Of a DNA stretch of 64,000 nt, positions 18,272-27,905 are shown piece by piece; position 1 is the stretch's first letter, and each line of letters opens with the position of its first letter. Below the pieces are notes generated by a model. It was not told the DNA's origin. It saw nothing but the letters and a program-made list of their open reading frames with translations, and searched no databases. Origin of the DNA: Alcanivoracaceae bacterium (GTDB lineage: Bacteria > Pseudomonadota > Gammaproteobacteria > Pseudomonadales > Alcanivoracaceae); NCBI GenBank assembly GCA_029213045.1, contig JARGPN010000015.1, positions 62,001 through 126,000 of the forward strand, given 5' to 3'. A program made the position numbers and the translations under genes.

Positions 18272-18308
18272 GAATAAAAAAACGCCTCAATTGAGGCGTT
18301 TTTTTATT
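18272..18308 (+). terminator. Rho-independent terminator after solute-binding protein 4
   Basis: Perfect hairpin AACGCCTCAA-TTGAGGCGTT flanked by A and T runs. It may also stop transcripts from the convergent acyl-CoA dehydrogenase gene. Confidence 0.9.
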
Positions 18309-18336
18309 CTTCATATTTCACACTTAGAAACAGCCA

Positions 18337-19494
18337 CTAAAGCCCAAGCTGCTTGGCAATCACTTCATTCATAATTTCATAGGTGCCGCCACCAATAGCG
18401 AGGATTCGATTATCGCGCGATAATCGCTCTACCACTGATTCACGCATGTATCCCATACCGCCGAAAATTTGCACCGCATCATAGGTAACACGATCAGACA
18501 CACTCGTTGCGAAATTCTTCGCCATCGACATCTCTTTGATGCAATTCTCTCCCGCTTCAATACGCGATGCGATGCGATACGTGTACTCTCGGCTTACATC
18601 TACTTGCGTCGCCATCTCGGCGAGCTTATGCCGCGTCACTTGAAACTGACCAATCTTGCGACCAAATGCTTCACGCTCTTTGACGTAATCGAGACACGCC
18701 TCCAAGGCAAGTTGCGCGGTCATGTTGGCCATCACGCAGAGCATCAAACGCTCCATCAAGAAATTGGTCATGATGCAAAAGAAACCGCCATTTTCGGGGC
18801 CAATCAAATTTGCCGCCGGCACGCGGCAGTCTTCAAAAAACAGTTCTGCTGTGTCGCTTGCCCACCAGCCTGTCTTACGTAGTTTTCTACCGACACTAAA
18901 TCCAGGCGTACCCTTTTCGATCAACAACAAACTGACACCACCGAAGCCGCTGTCGCCAGTTCGCACCGCAACTGTGTAGTAATCCGCGCGCACACCGCTG
19001 GTAATAAATGTTTTGCTGCCATTCACAATGTAGTCATCACCATCGCGTACGGCGCGAGTTTTGAGGTTAGCCACATCCGATCCGCCACTCGGCTCGGTAA
19101 TCGCCAATGCCGATATTTTTTCACCGGACAGCACACCGGGAACAACTTTCTGTTTGAGCTCGTCGCTGCCCCACTTCACCACCGGCGGCAAGCCGATATC
19201 CAGCGAACCCAAGCCTGCCACCAAGCCACCGGACGTGGAGCGCATCAGCTCTTCCGATGCGACAATCTTCATAAAAACGTCGGGGCCAGTGCCACCAAAT
19301 TCTTCCGGGTAACCGATACCGTTAATGCCGGCATCTGCGGCTTTTTTGTATAGCTCGCGGGGAAACTCGCCGGCCTCCTCCCACTCGTCCACGTAGGGCA
19401 GGATTTCGCGCTCAACAAACTTGCGCACGGTTTGACGCATTTGCTCGTGGGTTTCGTTGAAGTAGCTTTTGCCTAAATCGCTGGTTGCTGACAT
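18337..19494 (-). CDS. Acyl-CoA dehydrogenase
   Basis: A 385-residue flavoprotein of the acyl-CoA dehydrogenase superfamily. Typical segments are seen in order: the N-terminal helical domain (VEREILPYVDEWEEAGEFP), ALAITEPSGGSDVANLKT in the FAD/substrate-binding region, INGSKTFITSG-like VNGSKTFITSG, and a C-terminal QIFGGMGYMRESVVERLSRD with the IFGG.GY motif. It oxidises a fatty or branched acyl-CoA; chain length is not deducible. The start at 19494 is preferred because GGAG lies 6 bases ahead; a further ATG 12 bases upstream overlaps that ribosome site. Monocistronic. Confidence 0.92.
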   Translation of the reverse strand: MSATSDLGKSYFNETHEQMRQTVRKFVEREILPYVDEWEEAGEFPRELYKKAADAGINGIGYPEEFGGTGPDVFMKIVASEELMRSTSGGLVAGLGSLDIGLPPVVKWGSDELKQKVVPGVLSGEKISALAITEPSGGSDVANLKTRAVRDGDDYIVNGSKTFITSGVRADYYTVAVRTGDSGFGGVSLLLIEKGTPGFSVGRKLRKTGWWASDTAELFFEDCRVPAANLIGPENGGFFCIMTNFLMERLMLCVMANMTAQLALEACLDYVKEREAFGRKIGQFQVTRHKLAEMATQVDVSREYTYRIASRIEAGENCIKEMSMAKNFATSVSDRVTYDAVQIFGGMGYMRESVVERLSRDNRILAIGGGTYEIMNEVIAKQLGL

Positions 19495-19614
19495 GAGGTT
19501 CTCCATTCAATGCGGAGAACGTACCAAGCGCTTGCTTGGTACGCAATAACCGAATCATACGGATAATGACCAGAACTTATAAAAAAATGTCAGAAGCGCC
19601 TAAATGGCGGGGCT

Positions 19615-20223
19615 TTAGGAGGAATGCGGGACCTTTTGACGGCCTCTGAGGGCATGCGCCAAGGTCACGCCATCGACGAACTCCAGCTCACCGCCCATGG
19701 GCACGCCTTGGGCGATACGGCTAACGGATACAGAGGTTCCGTGGGTCATGTCGAAGATGTAATGCGCGGTCGCCTCGCCCTCCACCGTCGTGCTGGTGGC
19801 GAGAATGATTTCCTGCACGCTGCCGTTTTTAACCTGCTGCTCCAAAGCATCCAGTCCAATATCTCGCGGACCAATGCCGTCAATGGGCGACAAGTGCCCC
19901 ATCAACACGAAGTAACGTCCACGGAACTCACCGGACATTTCGATGGCCAGCACATCAGCAGGCGATTCAACGATACAGACAAGCGCTTGATCACGCCGCG
20001 TGTCTAAACACACAGGGCACAATGTTTCCTCAGCAAAATTACGGCACTGCTCGCAGTGCTTCACGCCTTCCATCGCCGCCGACAAAGCTTCCGATAAGCG
20101 ATTACCGCCTTCTCGGTTTCTTTCCAGCAACCAATAGGCCATGCGCTGCGCTGAGCGCGGGCCTACGCCCGGCAAACAGGTAAAGGCGTCAATGAGTTCT
20201 TGTACGAGCGGCGCGTGTTTCAT
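19615..20223 (-). CDS. recR: Recombination mediator RecR
   Basis: A 202-residue RecR of normal length: helix-hairpin-helix region LPGVGPRSAQRMAYWLL, four-Cys zinc finger CEQCRNFAEETLCPVC, Toprim core CIVESPADVLAIE, and the C-terminal ASTTVEGEATAHY segment. It acts with RecF/RecO in loading RecA at gaps. Its ATG abuts the stop of ybaB, so dnaX-ybaB-recR form one operon. Confidence 0.95.
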   Translation of the reverse strand: MKHAPLVQELIDAFTCLPGVGPRSAQRMAYWLLERNREGGNRLSEALSAAMEGVKHCEQCRNFAEETLCPVCLDTRRDQALVCIVESPADVLAIEMSGEFRGRYFVLMGHLSPIDGIGPRDIGLDALEQQVKNGSVQEIILATSTTVEGEATAHYIFDMTHGTSVSVSRIAQGVPMGGELEFVDGVTLAHALRGRQKVPHSS

Positions 20224-20543
20224 CAGAACATTTTAAACCCTGGTGGAATGGGCATACCGGCGGTCATTTTTCCCATCTCGTCTTGCTGCTGCTTTTCGAC
20301 TTTGCGCACAGCGTCGTTCACGGCGGCAGCGAGTAAGTCTTCTAAGATCTCTTTGTCTTCTTGCATTAGCGACGGATCAATTTCAACCGCGCGCACATCG
20401 TGACGACCATTCATTGTCACTTTCACCATGCCGGCGCCAGACTCACCCATGACTTCTGCGAGGGCTATTTCGTCCTGCATTTTTTTCATTTTCTCCTGCA
20501 TGGCTTGCGCCTGCTGCAGAAGATTATCCATATCAAAATCCAT
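20223..20543 (-). CDS. ybaB: YbaB/EbfC nucleoid-associated protein
   Basis: A 106-residue member of the YbaB/EbfC family. The N-terminus has the helix [18 protein letters not shown], and the middle has strands [18 protein letters not shown]. It forms dimers that bind DNA. The place between dnaX and recR is the classical one in proteobacteria. Met-rich C-terminus [14 protein letters not shown] is typical. Ribosome site AAGGAG. Confidence 0.93.
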   Translation of the reverse strand: MDFDMDNLLQQAQAMQEKMKKMQDEIALAEVMGESGAGMVKVTMNGRHDVRAVEIDPSLMQEDKEILEDLLAAAVNDAVRKVEKQQQDEMGKMTAGMPIPPGFKMF

Positions 20544-20576
20544 GATTTTCTCCTTACTTATTTTTCACCGGCACAA

Positions 20577-22295
20577 TCAGTCCGGTTCAATCGATTCGAT
20601 ATCCAAACGCGCATTAAAGTCGCGCTCCAGCGTAAGCACCACAGGATCTTTACTGATCGCAGCACGGGTACGCTCTAGCTTTTCTAAACGCGCCACTTCC
20701 GCGCGTTGCGCCGGTGTGCCGTCATTGCCCTGTTGGCTTTCTATATGCAGCACCACACCACTATTCAGTGTTTGGCCAATAATACGCTGCAACTCTGCCA
20801 CACGCTCTGGCGTCGCCATCATCTGATGACCCACGTCGATGGTGAGGCGCCAATCCTTTCCGCTGCGGGATTTCAGCACGGCGTGATGGGCAAGGTTACT
20901 GACCATGCCATCAAGCGGCAGCGATGCAACTAACGCCGCCCACCACTGGCCGATATCACCGACATCATCCATCGCTGGTACTGGCGCGCGTTGGCGCACA
21001 GGCTCGGCGTTGGCGGCTTGTAAAGCAGGTTTTTGCGCAGGACTAGATGGCTCTGCTGGCGGCACTGACGCACGCTCACGTTGCTGCATCGCCTGCTGCA
21101 ACGCAGAGGGAGCAGAACCTGAAGGTGCGTTTATGTTGCCGGTATTTCCGCTGGATGTTGCGACCGGCGCAGACGCCGGTCTAACTGACTTTTTTACGTC
21201 AGCGGCCCCTCCCGCGGGCAACACGCCGTCGGGACGGAACAGCACCATGCGTAGCAGCAGCATGTCCAAGCCCATACGCGCATCCGGCGCATCGCCTAAA
21301 TCACGACGGCCACGCAAGGCGATGTCGTAATACAGCTGAACTTGTTCCGCTTGAAACTTACCGGCTAGCTCAGTGATGTGCGCATCGTTCTGCCGCTGTG
21401 GAATGGCTTGTGCGATAGCAATCGCGTGCAAGGTGGAAATCATTTCATCTAACAACGACAACTCGTCTGGAGACTGTTCTGCAACTTCATCTAACGCTGA
21501 CAACACAGAGCCAGCGTCACCGCCGACAAGTGCTTTTAGCAAATGTACGACATGCTCACGATCCACTGTGCCCAGCATGCTGCGTACGGACGACTCAGTG
21601 AGCTGCTCGCCACCAAACGAAATCGCCTGATCGGTTAAGCTCAACGCGTCACGCATGGAACCGCGCGCGGCTTGACCGAGCAACGGCAGCGCGGGCTCTT
21701 CAAAACGAATCATTTCTTTGTCGAGCAGGACTTTTAAATGCCCGGCAATACGATCGACCGACAACGCTTTTAAATTAAATTGAAGACAGCGCGACAGAAT
21801 AGTGACCGGCAACTTTTGCGGATCCGTTGTCGCCAACAAAAACTTCACATGCGGAGGCGGCTCCTCCAGCGTTTTGAGCAGCGCATTAAACGAATGCGCT
21901 GACAGCATGTGTACTTCGTCAATCAGATATACTTTGTAGCGACCACGGGTCGGCGCGTATTGAACGTTATCCAGTAGCTCACGGGTGTCTTCTACTTTTG
22001 TGCGACTCGCCGCATCCACTTCAATTAAATCAACGAACCGCCCTTCGCTAATTTCCTTACACGCGCCGCATTCGCCACAAGGCTGAGAACTCACGCCCTT
22101 TTCGCAGTTTAAGCAACGCGAAAGAATCCGTGCGATGGTGGTTTTGCCCACTCCACGGGTGCCAGTAAACAGATAGGCGTGATGCAAACGATCCTGATCG
22201 AGCGCGTGAATCAGCGCTTTAGAAACGTGCTCTTGGCCAACCAGCTCGTGGAACGTGCGTGGACGATATTTGCGCGCGAGAACTTGATAACTCAT
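20577..22295 (-). CDS. dnaX: DNA polymerase III subunits tau/gamma
   Basis: A 572-residue clamp-loader ATPase. Walker A GTRGVGKTT is near residues 45-53, the four-Cys zinc module CLNCEKG...CGECGAC follows, then DEVHMLS (Walker B) and the sensor region LSRCLQF. After about residue 360 comes an Ala/Pro/Ser-rich linker, and then the tau-specific C-terminal domain. It loads the beta clamp and ties together the replisome. Whether a shorter gamma form is made by frameshifting was not tested. It heads the operon dnaX-ybaB-recR. Confidence 0.95.
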   Translation of the reverse strand: MSYQVLARKYRPRTFHELVGQEHVSKALIHALDQDRLHHAYLFTGTRGVGKTTIARILSRCLNCEKGVSSQPCGECGACKEISEGRFVDLIEVDAASRTKVEDTRELLDNVQYAPTRGRYKVYLIDEVHMLSAHSFNALLKTLEEPPPHVKFLLATTDPQKLPVTILSRCLQFNLKALSVDRIAGHLKVLLDKEMIRFEEPALPLLGQAARGSMRDALSLTDQAISFGGEQLTESSVRSMLGTVDREHVVHLLKALVGGDAGSVLSALDEVAEQSPDELSLLDEMISTLHAIAIAQAIPQRQNDAHITELAGKFQAEQVQLYYDIALRGRRDLGDAPDARMGLDMLLLRMVLFRPDGVLPAGGAADVKKSVRPASAPVATSSGNTGNINAPSGSAPSALQQAMQQRERASVPPAEPSSPAQKPALQAANAEPVRQRAPVPAMDDVGDIGQWWAALVASLPLDGMVSNLAHHAVLKSRSGKDWRLTIDVGHQMMATPERVAELQRIIGQTLNSGVVLHIESQQGNDGTPAQRAEVARLEKLERTRAAISKDPVVLTLERDFNARLDIESIEPD

Positions 22296-22380
22296 GGGAT
22301 GCCGAATTCATGAATGAAGCCGGTATGCTACCAAGAATGAGCGATGAAAACAGGCGTAATTGGAGGCTAGAAATGGAGAC

Positions 22381-22490
22381 AGCCCTGCCAGCCACACCCC
22401 GGCACACGAGGTCACTGCTACCGTTGCTTCCTTCCGGACCTGGCGGGGTTCACAGCTATTCGTTGCGGGGGGACCGACAGGGCTGCCATT
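22381..22490 (-). ncRNA. ffs: Signal recognition particle 4.5S RNA
   Basis: Read on the minus strand, the segment contains the SRP RNA core GAACCCCGCCAGGTCCGGAA followed by GGAAGCAACGGTAG, with the GGAA-type tetraloop and the two internal loops that bind Ffh. The ends GGCAGCCCTGTCGGTCC and CTGGCAGGGCT pair to close the hairpin. It lies just upstream of dnaX, as in Pseudomonas. The ends are estimated from pairing to within a few bases. Confidence 0.93.
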
Positions 22491-22550
22491 GAGCTCCCTT
22501 TCGGAGAGGCGGCATTGTCGCGAATGGTTCCGACCTTTGCAAGCCAAGCG

Positions 22551-24908
22551 TCACAGAGCGACGGTTTGTTTGTCCCAATCGCTCATCAATTGCACAAATT
22601 GCTCTGCTGGCATGGGCCGACCAATCAAAAAACCCTGCGCTTCGTCGCAGCCGAGCGATTCTAGCACTTCGAGCTGAGAGGCTTGTTCAACGCCCTCCGC
22701 CAGCACATTCATCTCTAAATGTCCGGCCAATTCAATAATGCCCGCAACCATGACTCGATCCTGACGGTTCTCAACGAGATCCTCGATAAACGATCGATCA
22801 ATTTTAATGGTATCGACGGGCAACTGGCGCAAATGCGACAAGGACGAGTAACCAGTGCCAAAATCATCCAACGATAGACCGTATCCAAGCGCGCGTAAGC
22901 GACTGAGCACGCGAATCGCGTACTCGATGTCCTGCATCGCAGAACTTTCGGTAATTTCAAATTCAAGCTGTGCAGGAACTAGGTTGTAACGCGTGCGTAC
23001 CTCTTCAATCCGCTCAATCAAACTTTCATCAAATACCTGACGCGCGGACAAGTTAATCGATAACACCAGCGAATCGTGCAAATGCCCCCACTGAGATAAA
23101 TAGCGGCAGCTTTCTTCTAGCACCCAATAACCAATCCGCAATATTTGGCCGGTTTCTTCCGCGACAGGAATAAACACTGCAGGAGAAACACTTTCACCGT
23201 TGGGTGAGCGCCAGCGCAGCAACACCTCCGCTCCTGCGAGGTCTCGTCCTTCAAAACGCATACGAGGCTGAAACACCAGATGCAATTCTTTATCTAAATC
23301 CATGCGGCGTAATTGCGACGCTAAATCAGCAATACGTTGCGACTCGCTCATCATGTTTTGATGATAAAAGCTGTGCCTGTTTTTACCGCTTCGTTTCGCG
23401 TGATACATGGCAAGATCTGCTTGACGCACCAGCTCCTCAACTGTGTATTCCGCGCCCTGACAAAGGGTCACGCCAACACTGCACGACAACGCAAACTCCA
23501 CGTCATCGAAACGCACAGGCTGGCGCACATGCGTGATGAGTTCATCAATCCATTTGCGAATATCCTCGCGCTGGTTTAATCCCGGCACGTAGATAACGAA
23601 TTCATCACCGCTTTGGCGCGCCACAATGGCGTGGCGACCACCCGAATTCTCTAACCGTTTGGACATCGCGATTAATGCGGTATCGCCCGCCTTATGCCCC
23701 ATCGTGTCGTTTATTAATTTAAAATCATCGAGGTCAACAAAGGCGAGGATCCCGTCCCCGTGCTTTTCCCGATTCTGGGCAACAAGTGACTCAAAGTTTC
23801 CTCGATTCGGCAGCCCAGTGAGCGCGTCATGTGTTGCCATAAACTGCAATTGCGCTTCTTGTCGCTTACGTTCGGACACGTTACGCACAATGGCGACCAA
23901 CTGCTCCGCCTCAACGATGGCCATGGGTGATACGACCATTTCCAACTCTAGATTGGTGCCGTCACGGTGACGGCCAACCGCATCACCCGGCACTCGAAAC
24001 TGCGCCGCGTAATTCACCAGCATCTGTTGTAATTCTTCGGCGGTACGTGGTTTTAAAAACTGAGGCATTAACAACGCGACGGATTTTCCGAGCAATTCGC
24101 TTGCCTGATATCCATAGATTTTTTCCGCGCCACGATTAAACCCGGTAATCACGCCGTTCATGTCCGTGACCACCACACCGTCGGAAATCTGCTTGAGCAT
24201 AACGTCCGTCCACTCGCGTAATTCCACTACACGACGACGACTGCGTAATACTCTTAATAATGCTCGCTCATGAATTTGGCTAGCGAAATCCGCACGTAAT
24301 TTCTCGCTCTGGTATAGCGCTAAAATTAATGATGCGCTGGCGAATACATACATCACTTGCGACGTGGCAAAATTCCACGCGGCGACCTTGGCTTCGGTGA
24401 TTTGCGGCGTAAAAACCCATTGCGCGGCCAGCACCACAAAACATAGCGCTGCACCAATAAATCCGGCTGGTCGAGATAAATCTCGGCGTAACCAAAAATG
24501 CCGCGCAATGCCTGCATAGGCGATCGCGATTAACAGTGATCCAGGCAAAAGCCGCAAGGCTAGTTCAAACTTGAACCCAATGGCGGCTGCCATCCAGCAA
24601 CAATACGCAGCGAGGAGAGGAAGAAAAACAGACGGTAATCGCCGTTCGGAGAAACGCTGCAAACCAGCAAAAATGAGTGCGGCACGAATCGCAGGTTCAA
24701 ATTCAACGAACCATTGAACGGGCGCAGCCCAGTCAAAAACCATGAGCAAAAAGTGTCTGATAGCGACGAAAACCATCGCGAGCGACATCAGTCCGTATCC
24801 ACGACCCACACCACCGCGGCCGTATCCCCAGAGAACCAACGCCAACATCAAGGCACTGACTGTCATGCCGTAACGCATGACGTCATAAAGCAATTCAGGC
24901 GAATGCAT
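22551..24908 (-). CDS. Membrane-bound PAS-GGDEF-EAL c-di-GMP enzyme
   Basis: A 785-residue signalling protein. The N-terminal ~200 residues form about seven hydrophobic segments. A PAS domain (about 225-345, IYGYQASELLGKSV) comes next, then a GGDEF domain with the degenerate signature SGDEF, and finally an EAL domain. The EAL catalytic residues look complete: EVLLRW, SINLSARQ, FEITES, LDDFGTGYSSL, IKIDRSF and AEGVE. No RxxD inhibitory site is seen before SGDEF. I infer mainly phosphodiesterase activity, with the GGDEF possibly regulatory; SGDEF cyclases are known, so this stays open. It is a stand-alone gene. Confidence 0.88.
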   Translation of the reverse strand: MHSPELLYDVMRYGMTVSALMLALVLWGYGRGGVGRGYGLMSLAMVFVAIRHFLLMVFDWAAPVQWFVEFEPAIRAALIFAGLQRFSERRLPSVFLPLLAAYCCWMAAAIGFKFELALRLLPGSLLIAIAYAGIARHFWLRRDLSRPAGFIGAALCFVVLAAQWVFTPQITEAKVAAWNFATSQVMYVFASASLILALYQSEKLRADFASQIHERALLRVLRSRRRVVELREWTDVMLKQISDGVVVTDMNGVITGFNRGAEKIYGYQASELLGKSVALLMPQFLKPRTAEELQQMLVNYAAQFRVPGDAVGRHRDGTNLELEMVVSPMAIVEAEQLVAIVRNVSERKRQEAQLQFMATHDALTGLPNRGNFESLVAQNREKHGDGILAFVDLDDFKLINDTMGHKAGDTALIAMSKRLENSGGRHAIVARQSGDEFVIYVPGLNQREDIRKWIDELITHVRQPVRFDDVEFALSCSVGVTLCQGAEYTVEELVRQADLAMYHAKRSGKNRHSFYHQNMMSESQRIADLASQLRRMDLDKELHLVFQPRMRFEGRDLAGAEVLLRWRSPNGESVSPAVFIPVAEETGQILRIGYWVLEESCRYLSQWGHLHDSLVLSINLSARQVFDESLIERIEEVRTRYNLVPAQLEFEITESSAMQDIEYAIRVLSRLRALGYGLSLDDFGTGYSSLSHLRQLPVDTIKIDRSFIEDLVENRQDRVMVAGIIELAGHLEMNVLAEGVEQASQLEVLESLGCDEAQGFLIGRPMPAEQFVQLMSDWDKQTVAL

Positions 24909-25160
24909 GGACTCTTCTTTTTTATTTGTTATCAGTATCAGACGATTCGAACCTGCCCATCCCCTGGGGATCTTTACCGCGCTTGTGCCTGCAACGGCTC
25001 GCCTATCATGAAAACCATCATACTGGCGTTTTGCCTACTTTAAAGCACAATTCCGCGCTGGGACGGAAGATTCGCTATTTCGTCTTAGAGAATCCTCAAA
25101 CTACAGGCAGATCACGTCATATTAGGCATACACTGAAGATACGATGCCAAGGAGAAGTCT

Positions 25161-26165
25161 ATGTTGCGTATTGCGATCAGCGGTTATGGACGTATAGGGC
25201 GGTGTTTGGTGCGCGCTATCCATGAGCGAGGCCTTGAGAACCAAATCGATCTTGTCGCCATCAATGACTTGGAAGACTTTCAAATACTCGCCCACCTGAC
25301 CCGTTTCGACTCCACGCACGGCCGCTTTGCAGAGCCTGTAGAAGCCTCGGGAGATACGATGCAGATAGGTCAGTGGCGCAGCAAGCTGCTGTCCGAGAAG
25401 GACCCGTCTAAGCAGCCATGGCAGGCGCTTGACGTGGATGTTGTGATTGAATGCTCAGGCAAACTAAAAACCCGTGACGCGCTCGGCGGCCACCTTAGCG
25501 CCGGCGGCAAGCGTGTACTGGCGAGTTATCCCGTCGCGGATGCCGATATCACTGTCGTCTACGGCGTCAATCACAAGCAAGTAGACTCGACGCATCGGGT
25601 TATCTCGAATGCCAGTTGCACCACCAATTGCCTCGCGCCGGTCGTCAAAGTGCTAGACGATAATTTTGGCTTTGAGCAAGGGCAAATGACGACCATCCAC
25701 GCCTACACCAACGACCAGAACCTTATTGATAAGGCGCATGGCGATATTTACCGTGCGCGCGCGGCGGCGGTATCGATGATCCCTACTCAAACTGGCGCAG
25801 CGAAGGCGGTGGGGTTAGTGCTGCCGCATTTGAAAGGCAAGCTCGACGGTATGGCGGTACGCGTGCCAACGCTAAATGTGTCGATGATTGATTTGCACTG
25901 CCTGTTGAAAAAAGAAACCAACATTGACGAAATTCATGCAGCACTCGCAAAAGCCGCCGCCGGCGACCTGCATGGCGTGCTGGCGCTCAATGATTTGCCG
26001 TTGGTGTCGGTCGATTTCAACCACCAACCTGAATCGAGCATCGTCGACACGGCCAATACTCGTGTACAAGGCAAACAAGTGAAAGTGATGAGTTGGTACG
26101 ACAACGAATGGGGCTTTACCAATCGCATGGTCGACATGCTGCTGCACTTACGGGAGAGTCAGTAA
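25161..26165 (+). CDS. gap: Type I glyceraldehyde-3-phosphate dehydrogenase
   Basis: A 334-residue GAPDH. The Rossmann motif SGYGRIGR opens the protein, the active-site Cys is in SNASCTTNCLAP, and the family ends with WYDNEWGFTNRM. The segment NDQNLIDKAHGDIYRARAAA is more like GapA/GapB than erythrose-4-phosphate dehydrogenase (Epd). It converts glyceraldehyde-3-phosphate and 1,3-bisphosphoglycerate. After the N-terminal Asp the sequence reads INDLEDFQILAHL, and cofactor preference was not judged. A strong AAGGAG ribosome site precedes the ATG. Monocistronic. Confidence 0.88.
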   Translation: MLRIAISGYGRIGRCLVRAIHERGLENQIDLVAINDLEDFQILAHLTRFDSTHGRFAEPVEASGDTMQIGQWRSKLLSEKDPSKQPWQALDVDVVIECSGKLKTRDALGGHLSAGGKRVLASYPVADADITVVYGVNHKQVDSTHRVISNASCTTNCLAPVVKVLDDNFGFEQGQMTTIHAYTNDQNLIDKAHGDIYRARAAAVSMIPTQTGAAKAVGLVLPHLKGKLDGMAVRVPTLNVSMIDLHCLLKKETNIDEIHAALAKAAAGDLHGVLALNDLPLVSVDFNHQPESSIVDTANTRVQGKQVKVMSWYDNEWGFTNRMVDMLLHLRESQ

Positions 26166-26213
26166 GCGTGATCGCCGTTCACCTTTCGGCAACTTGTGAC
26201 TAATCGCTAGGCA

Positions 26214-26243
26214 ATAAAAAGGGGCGGGATTACCCCGCCCCGC
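26214..26243 (-). terminator. Rho-independent terminator of the 26274 gene
   Basis: Stem GGGGCGGG-GTAAT-CCCGCCCC read on the minus strand, followed by a T run, just after the stop of the minus-strand gene at 26274. The gap gene converges from the other side, but the T run serves the minus strand. Confidence 0.8.
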
Positions 26244-26273
26244 TACAAGGCCTTTATGCCCTGTGTTTGCCGT

Positions 26274-26798
26274 TCAAAAGAACGGACTATAGTGATCTTC
26301 GTGTCCCGCTTCCTTGGCTTCGCGGTGCCGCTCTTTCATCACCGATTCAATTTTTTTCATCTGCTTATCATCATCTGCGTCGACCATCACCAAGTAACTG
26401 GAGGCATCTTGATCAAGATTGGGCATGTAGGGCTCCAAGTGATGATTGCGACTTGAGATGCCGCGAATGCCACCAAGCCATGCGCCGAAACACATAAAGA
26501 AGAGTGTGGAGCCGATGACGGCCTCACTCCCCAAATCGCTGCCCCATGGATCCATACCAGCCAGAACAAAACCCACCGTGACTCCCATAGCCATGCCGTA
26601 CATGGCGCCTAGAAAACCGGAGTGCATAATGTCAGTGTCCTCCAGTACGGTTGTGGTGTTGACGTGAGCCATCTCCAATGCAGCGAGATTTTTGCCGGTC
26701 ACATGTATACGGCTATCGCCGATACCCGCTCCGTGCAAATCCCGACTGATACCCATGACGCTGGGCAGCGATTTGGTCGTGTAGTAAATCCGCTTCAT
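26274..26798 (-). CDS. Conserved hypothetical membrane protein with two glycine-rich helices
   Basis: A 174-residue protein. Residues 1-55 look like a small alpha/beta domain (MKRIYYTTKSLPSVMGISRD opens it). Two Gly-rich hydrophobic segments follow (GFLGAMYGMAMGVTVGFVLAG and a second near AVIGSTLFFMCFGAWLGG), then a soluble alpha/beta tail with DADDDKQMKKIESV. The layout recalls stress-related membrane proteins annotated as magnesium-transporter-like in Pseudomonas, but I cannot assign a function. The start at 26798 has GGGAGAG ahead of it; the frame is open further upstream. Confidence 0.65.
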   Translation of the reverse strand: MKRIYYTTKSLPSVMGISRDLHGAGIGDSRIHVTGKNLAALEMAHVNTTTVLEDTDIMHSGFLGAMYGMAMGVTVGFVLAGMDPWGSDLGSEAVIGSTLFFMCFGAWLGGIRGISSRNHHLEPYMPNLDQDASSYLVMVDADDDKQMKKIESVMKERHREAKEAGHEDHYSPFF

Positions 26799-27098
26799 AT
26801 TCACACTCTCCCTGAGCATTGAATCCACCTTCATTTTTACGCCTAAACGGGATGCAAATCAGCGTCATCGCTAGACAGAGTTTGTCTATTAGCCACAGGC
26901 TGATAACCAGCAGTTATGAGCCTCTGTATGCGCCTAGGTGGGAGCTTACCTGCAAGCGATACGGCACAGCCCACCGATCAATCGCTAGCGGGCTAGCTCC
27001 CACATAACAGAATGCTCAGTGGCAAAGGCTGAGTTGAAATAATTCATCGACGGGAAAAATCAGAGGAGAGAAGCAGAAAATGAAAAACAAGCAGACAT
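26799..27098. repeat. REP-like repeat pair B
   Basis: No gene is seen in this gap. Two copies of the same element as in cluster A lie in opposite orientation: 26938-26960 (GTGGGAGCTTACCTGCAAGC) and 26981-27005 (CGCTAGCGGGCTAGCTCC plus CACA). They are 20 bases apart and could form a paired hairpin, as BIME-like REP doublets do. Confidence 0.8.
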
Positions 27099-27128
27099 AA
27101 AAAAGGGCCCCGAAGAGGGACCCTTTCT
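27099..27128 (-). terminator. Rho-independent terminator after tRNA-Arg
   Basis: Stem AAAGGGTCCC-TCTTCG-GGGCCCTTT read on the minus strand, followed by T residues, 6 bases past the tRNA 3' end. Confidence 0.85.
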
Positions 27129-27133
27129 TATTA

Positions 27134-27210
27134 TGGCGCGCCCGGAAGGATTCGAACCTCCGACCCCTTAGTTCGTAGCCAAGTGCTCTATCCAGCTGAG
27201 CTACGGGCGC
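27134..27210 (-). tRNA. tRNA-Arg (ACG)
   Basis: A 77-base tRNA on the minus strand. The acceptor stem GCGCCCG pairs with CGGGCGC, the D arm GCTCAGCTGGATAGAGC is normal, the anticodon loop CTACGAA gives anticodon ACG, and the T arm GGAGGTTCGAATCCTTCC is intact. CCA is encoded. ACG is normally edited to ICG by TadA. Confidence 0.97.
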
Positions 27211-27308
27211 TTTTAACACTGTCATCTTTTTAGGAGCTGAGCATGCCCCTCAAAAGAGGCGCGCATTATTTCCAAAGCGCTGTCGTGAGTCAACCCGCAA
27301 CCGCTTAA

Positions 27309-27785
27309 TTATTCGGCACTTTCCATCTGTTTTTGCAGATAATTCTGAATACCGACTTTATCGATCAATCCGAGCTGGGTTTCCAGCCAATCAATATGCT
27401 CTTCTTCCGACTCGAGAATGTGGTCAAAAACATCACGCGATACATAGTCTTGCACTGATTCCGCGTACTTAATCGCTTCTTTCAGCAACGGAACCGCCGC
27501 ATGCTCAAGCTTCAAATCGCATTCAAGCATTTCTTTGGTGTTTTCACCGATCATCAACTTGCCGAGATCCTGCAAATTGGGCAAGCCTTCCAAAAACAAA
27601 ATGCGTTCAATCAACAGATCGGCATGCTTCATTTCATCGATGGATTCTTCGTATTCCTTTTTGGCTAATGCCTGCAGGCCCCAGTCTTTGTACATTTTGG
27701 CATGCAAAAAGTACTGGTTAATCGCCACCAACTCGTTACCAAGTGCCTTGTTTAGATAGTCGATGACTTTCTTATCGCCTTTCAT
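27309..27785 (-). CDS. bfr: Bacterioferritin
   Basis: A 158-residue bacterioferritin of normal length. All six ferroxidase ligands sit at the canonical positions: Glu18, Glu51, His54, Glu94, Glu127 and His130. Met52, the haem ligand at the dimer interface, is present. It stores iron as a 24-mer in the cytoplasm. Bfd, which reduces it to release iron, is encoded 120 bases upstream. Ribosome site GAGG. Confidence 0.96.
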   Translation of the reverse strand: MKGDKKVIDYLNKALGNELVAINQYFLHAKMYKDWGLQALAKKEYEESIDEMKHADLLIERILFLEGLPNLQDLGKLMIGENTKEMLECDLKLEHAAVPLLKEAIKYAESVQDYVSRDVFDHILESEEEHIDWLETQLGLIDKVGIQNYLQKQMESAE

Positions 27786-27887
27786 GACGCCTCTCCATCA
27801 GCAAAAAATAAGCGAACATTGTTTGCCAAGACGGGCAACATCTCAACCTGTTTCAATTTTTTTCTTGAAGAACAAAGAGTTAAGAAC

Positions 27888-27904
27888 GATTACGACTCGT
27901 AATC
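27888..27904. promoter_or_regulatory. 17-bp palindrome between bfd and bfr
   Basis: GATTACGA-C-TCGTAATC, a perfect inverted repeat with a single central base, lies immediately after the bfd stop and about 100 bases before the bfr start. There is no T run on the minus strand typical of a terminator, so an operator for bfr is possible. Confidence 0.35.
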
Positions 27905-27905
27905 A

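Noticed and set aside
27134-27210. tRNA-Arg as an integration (att) site
   Set aside because: No integrase gene and no duplicated tRNA end in the flanks; neighbours are housekeeping genes.
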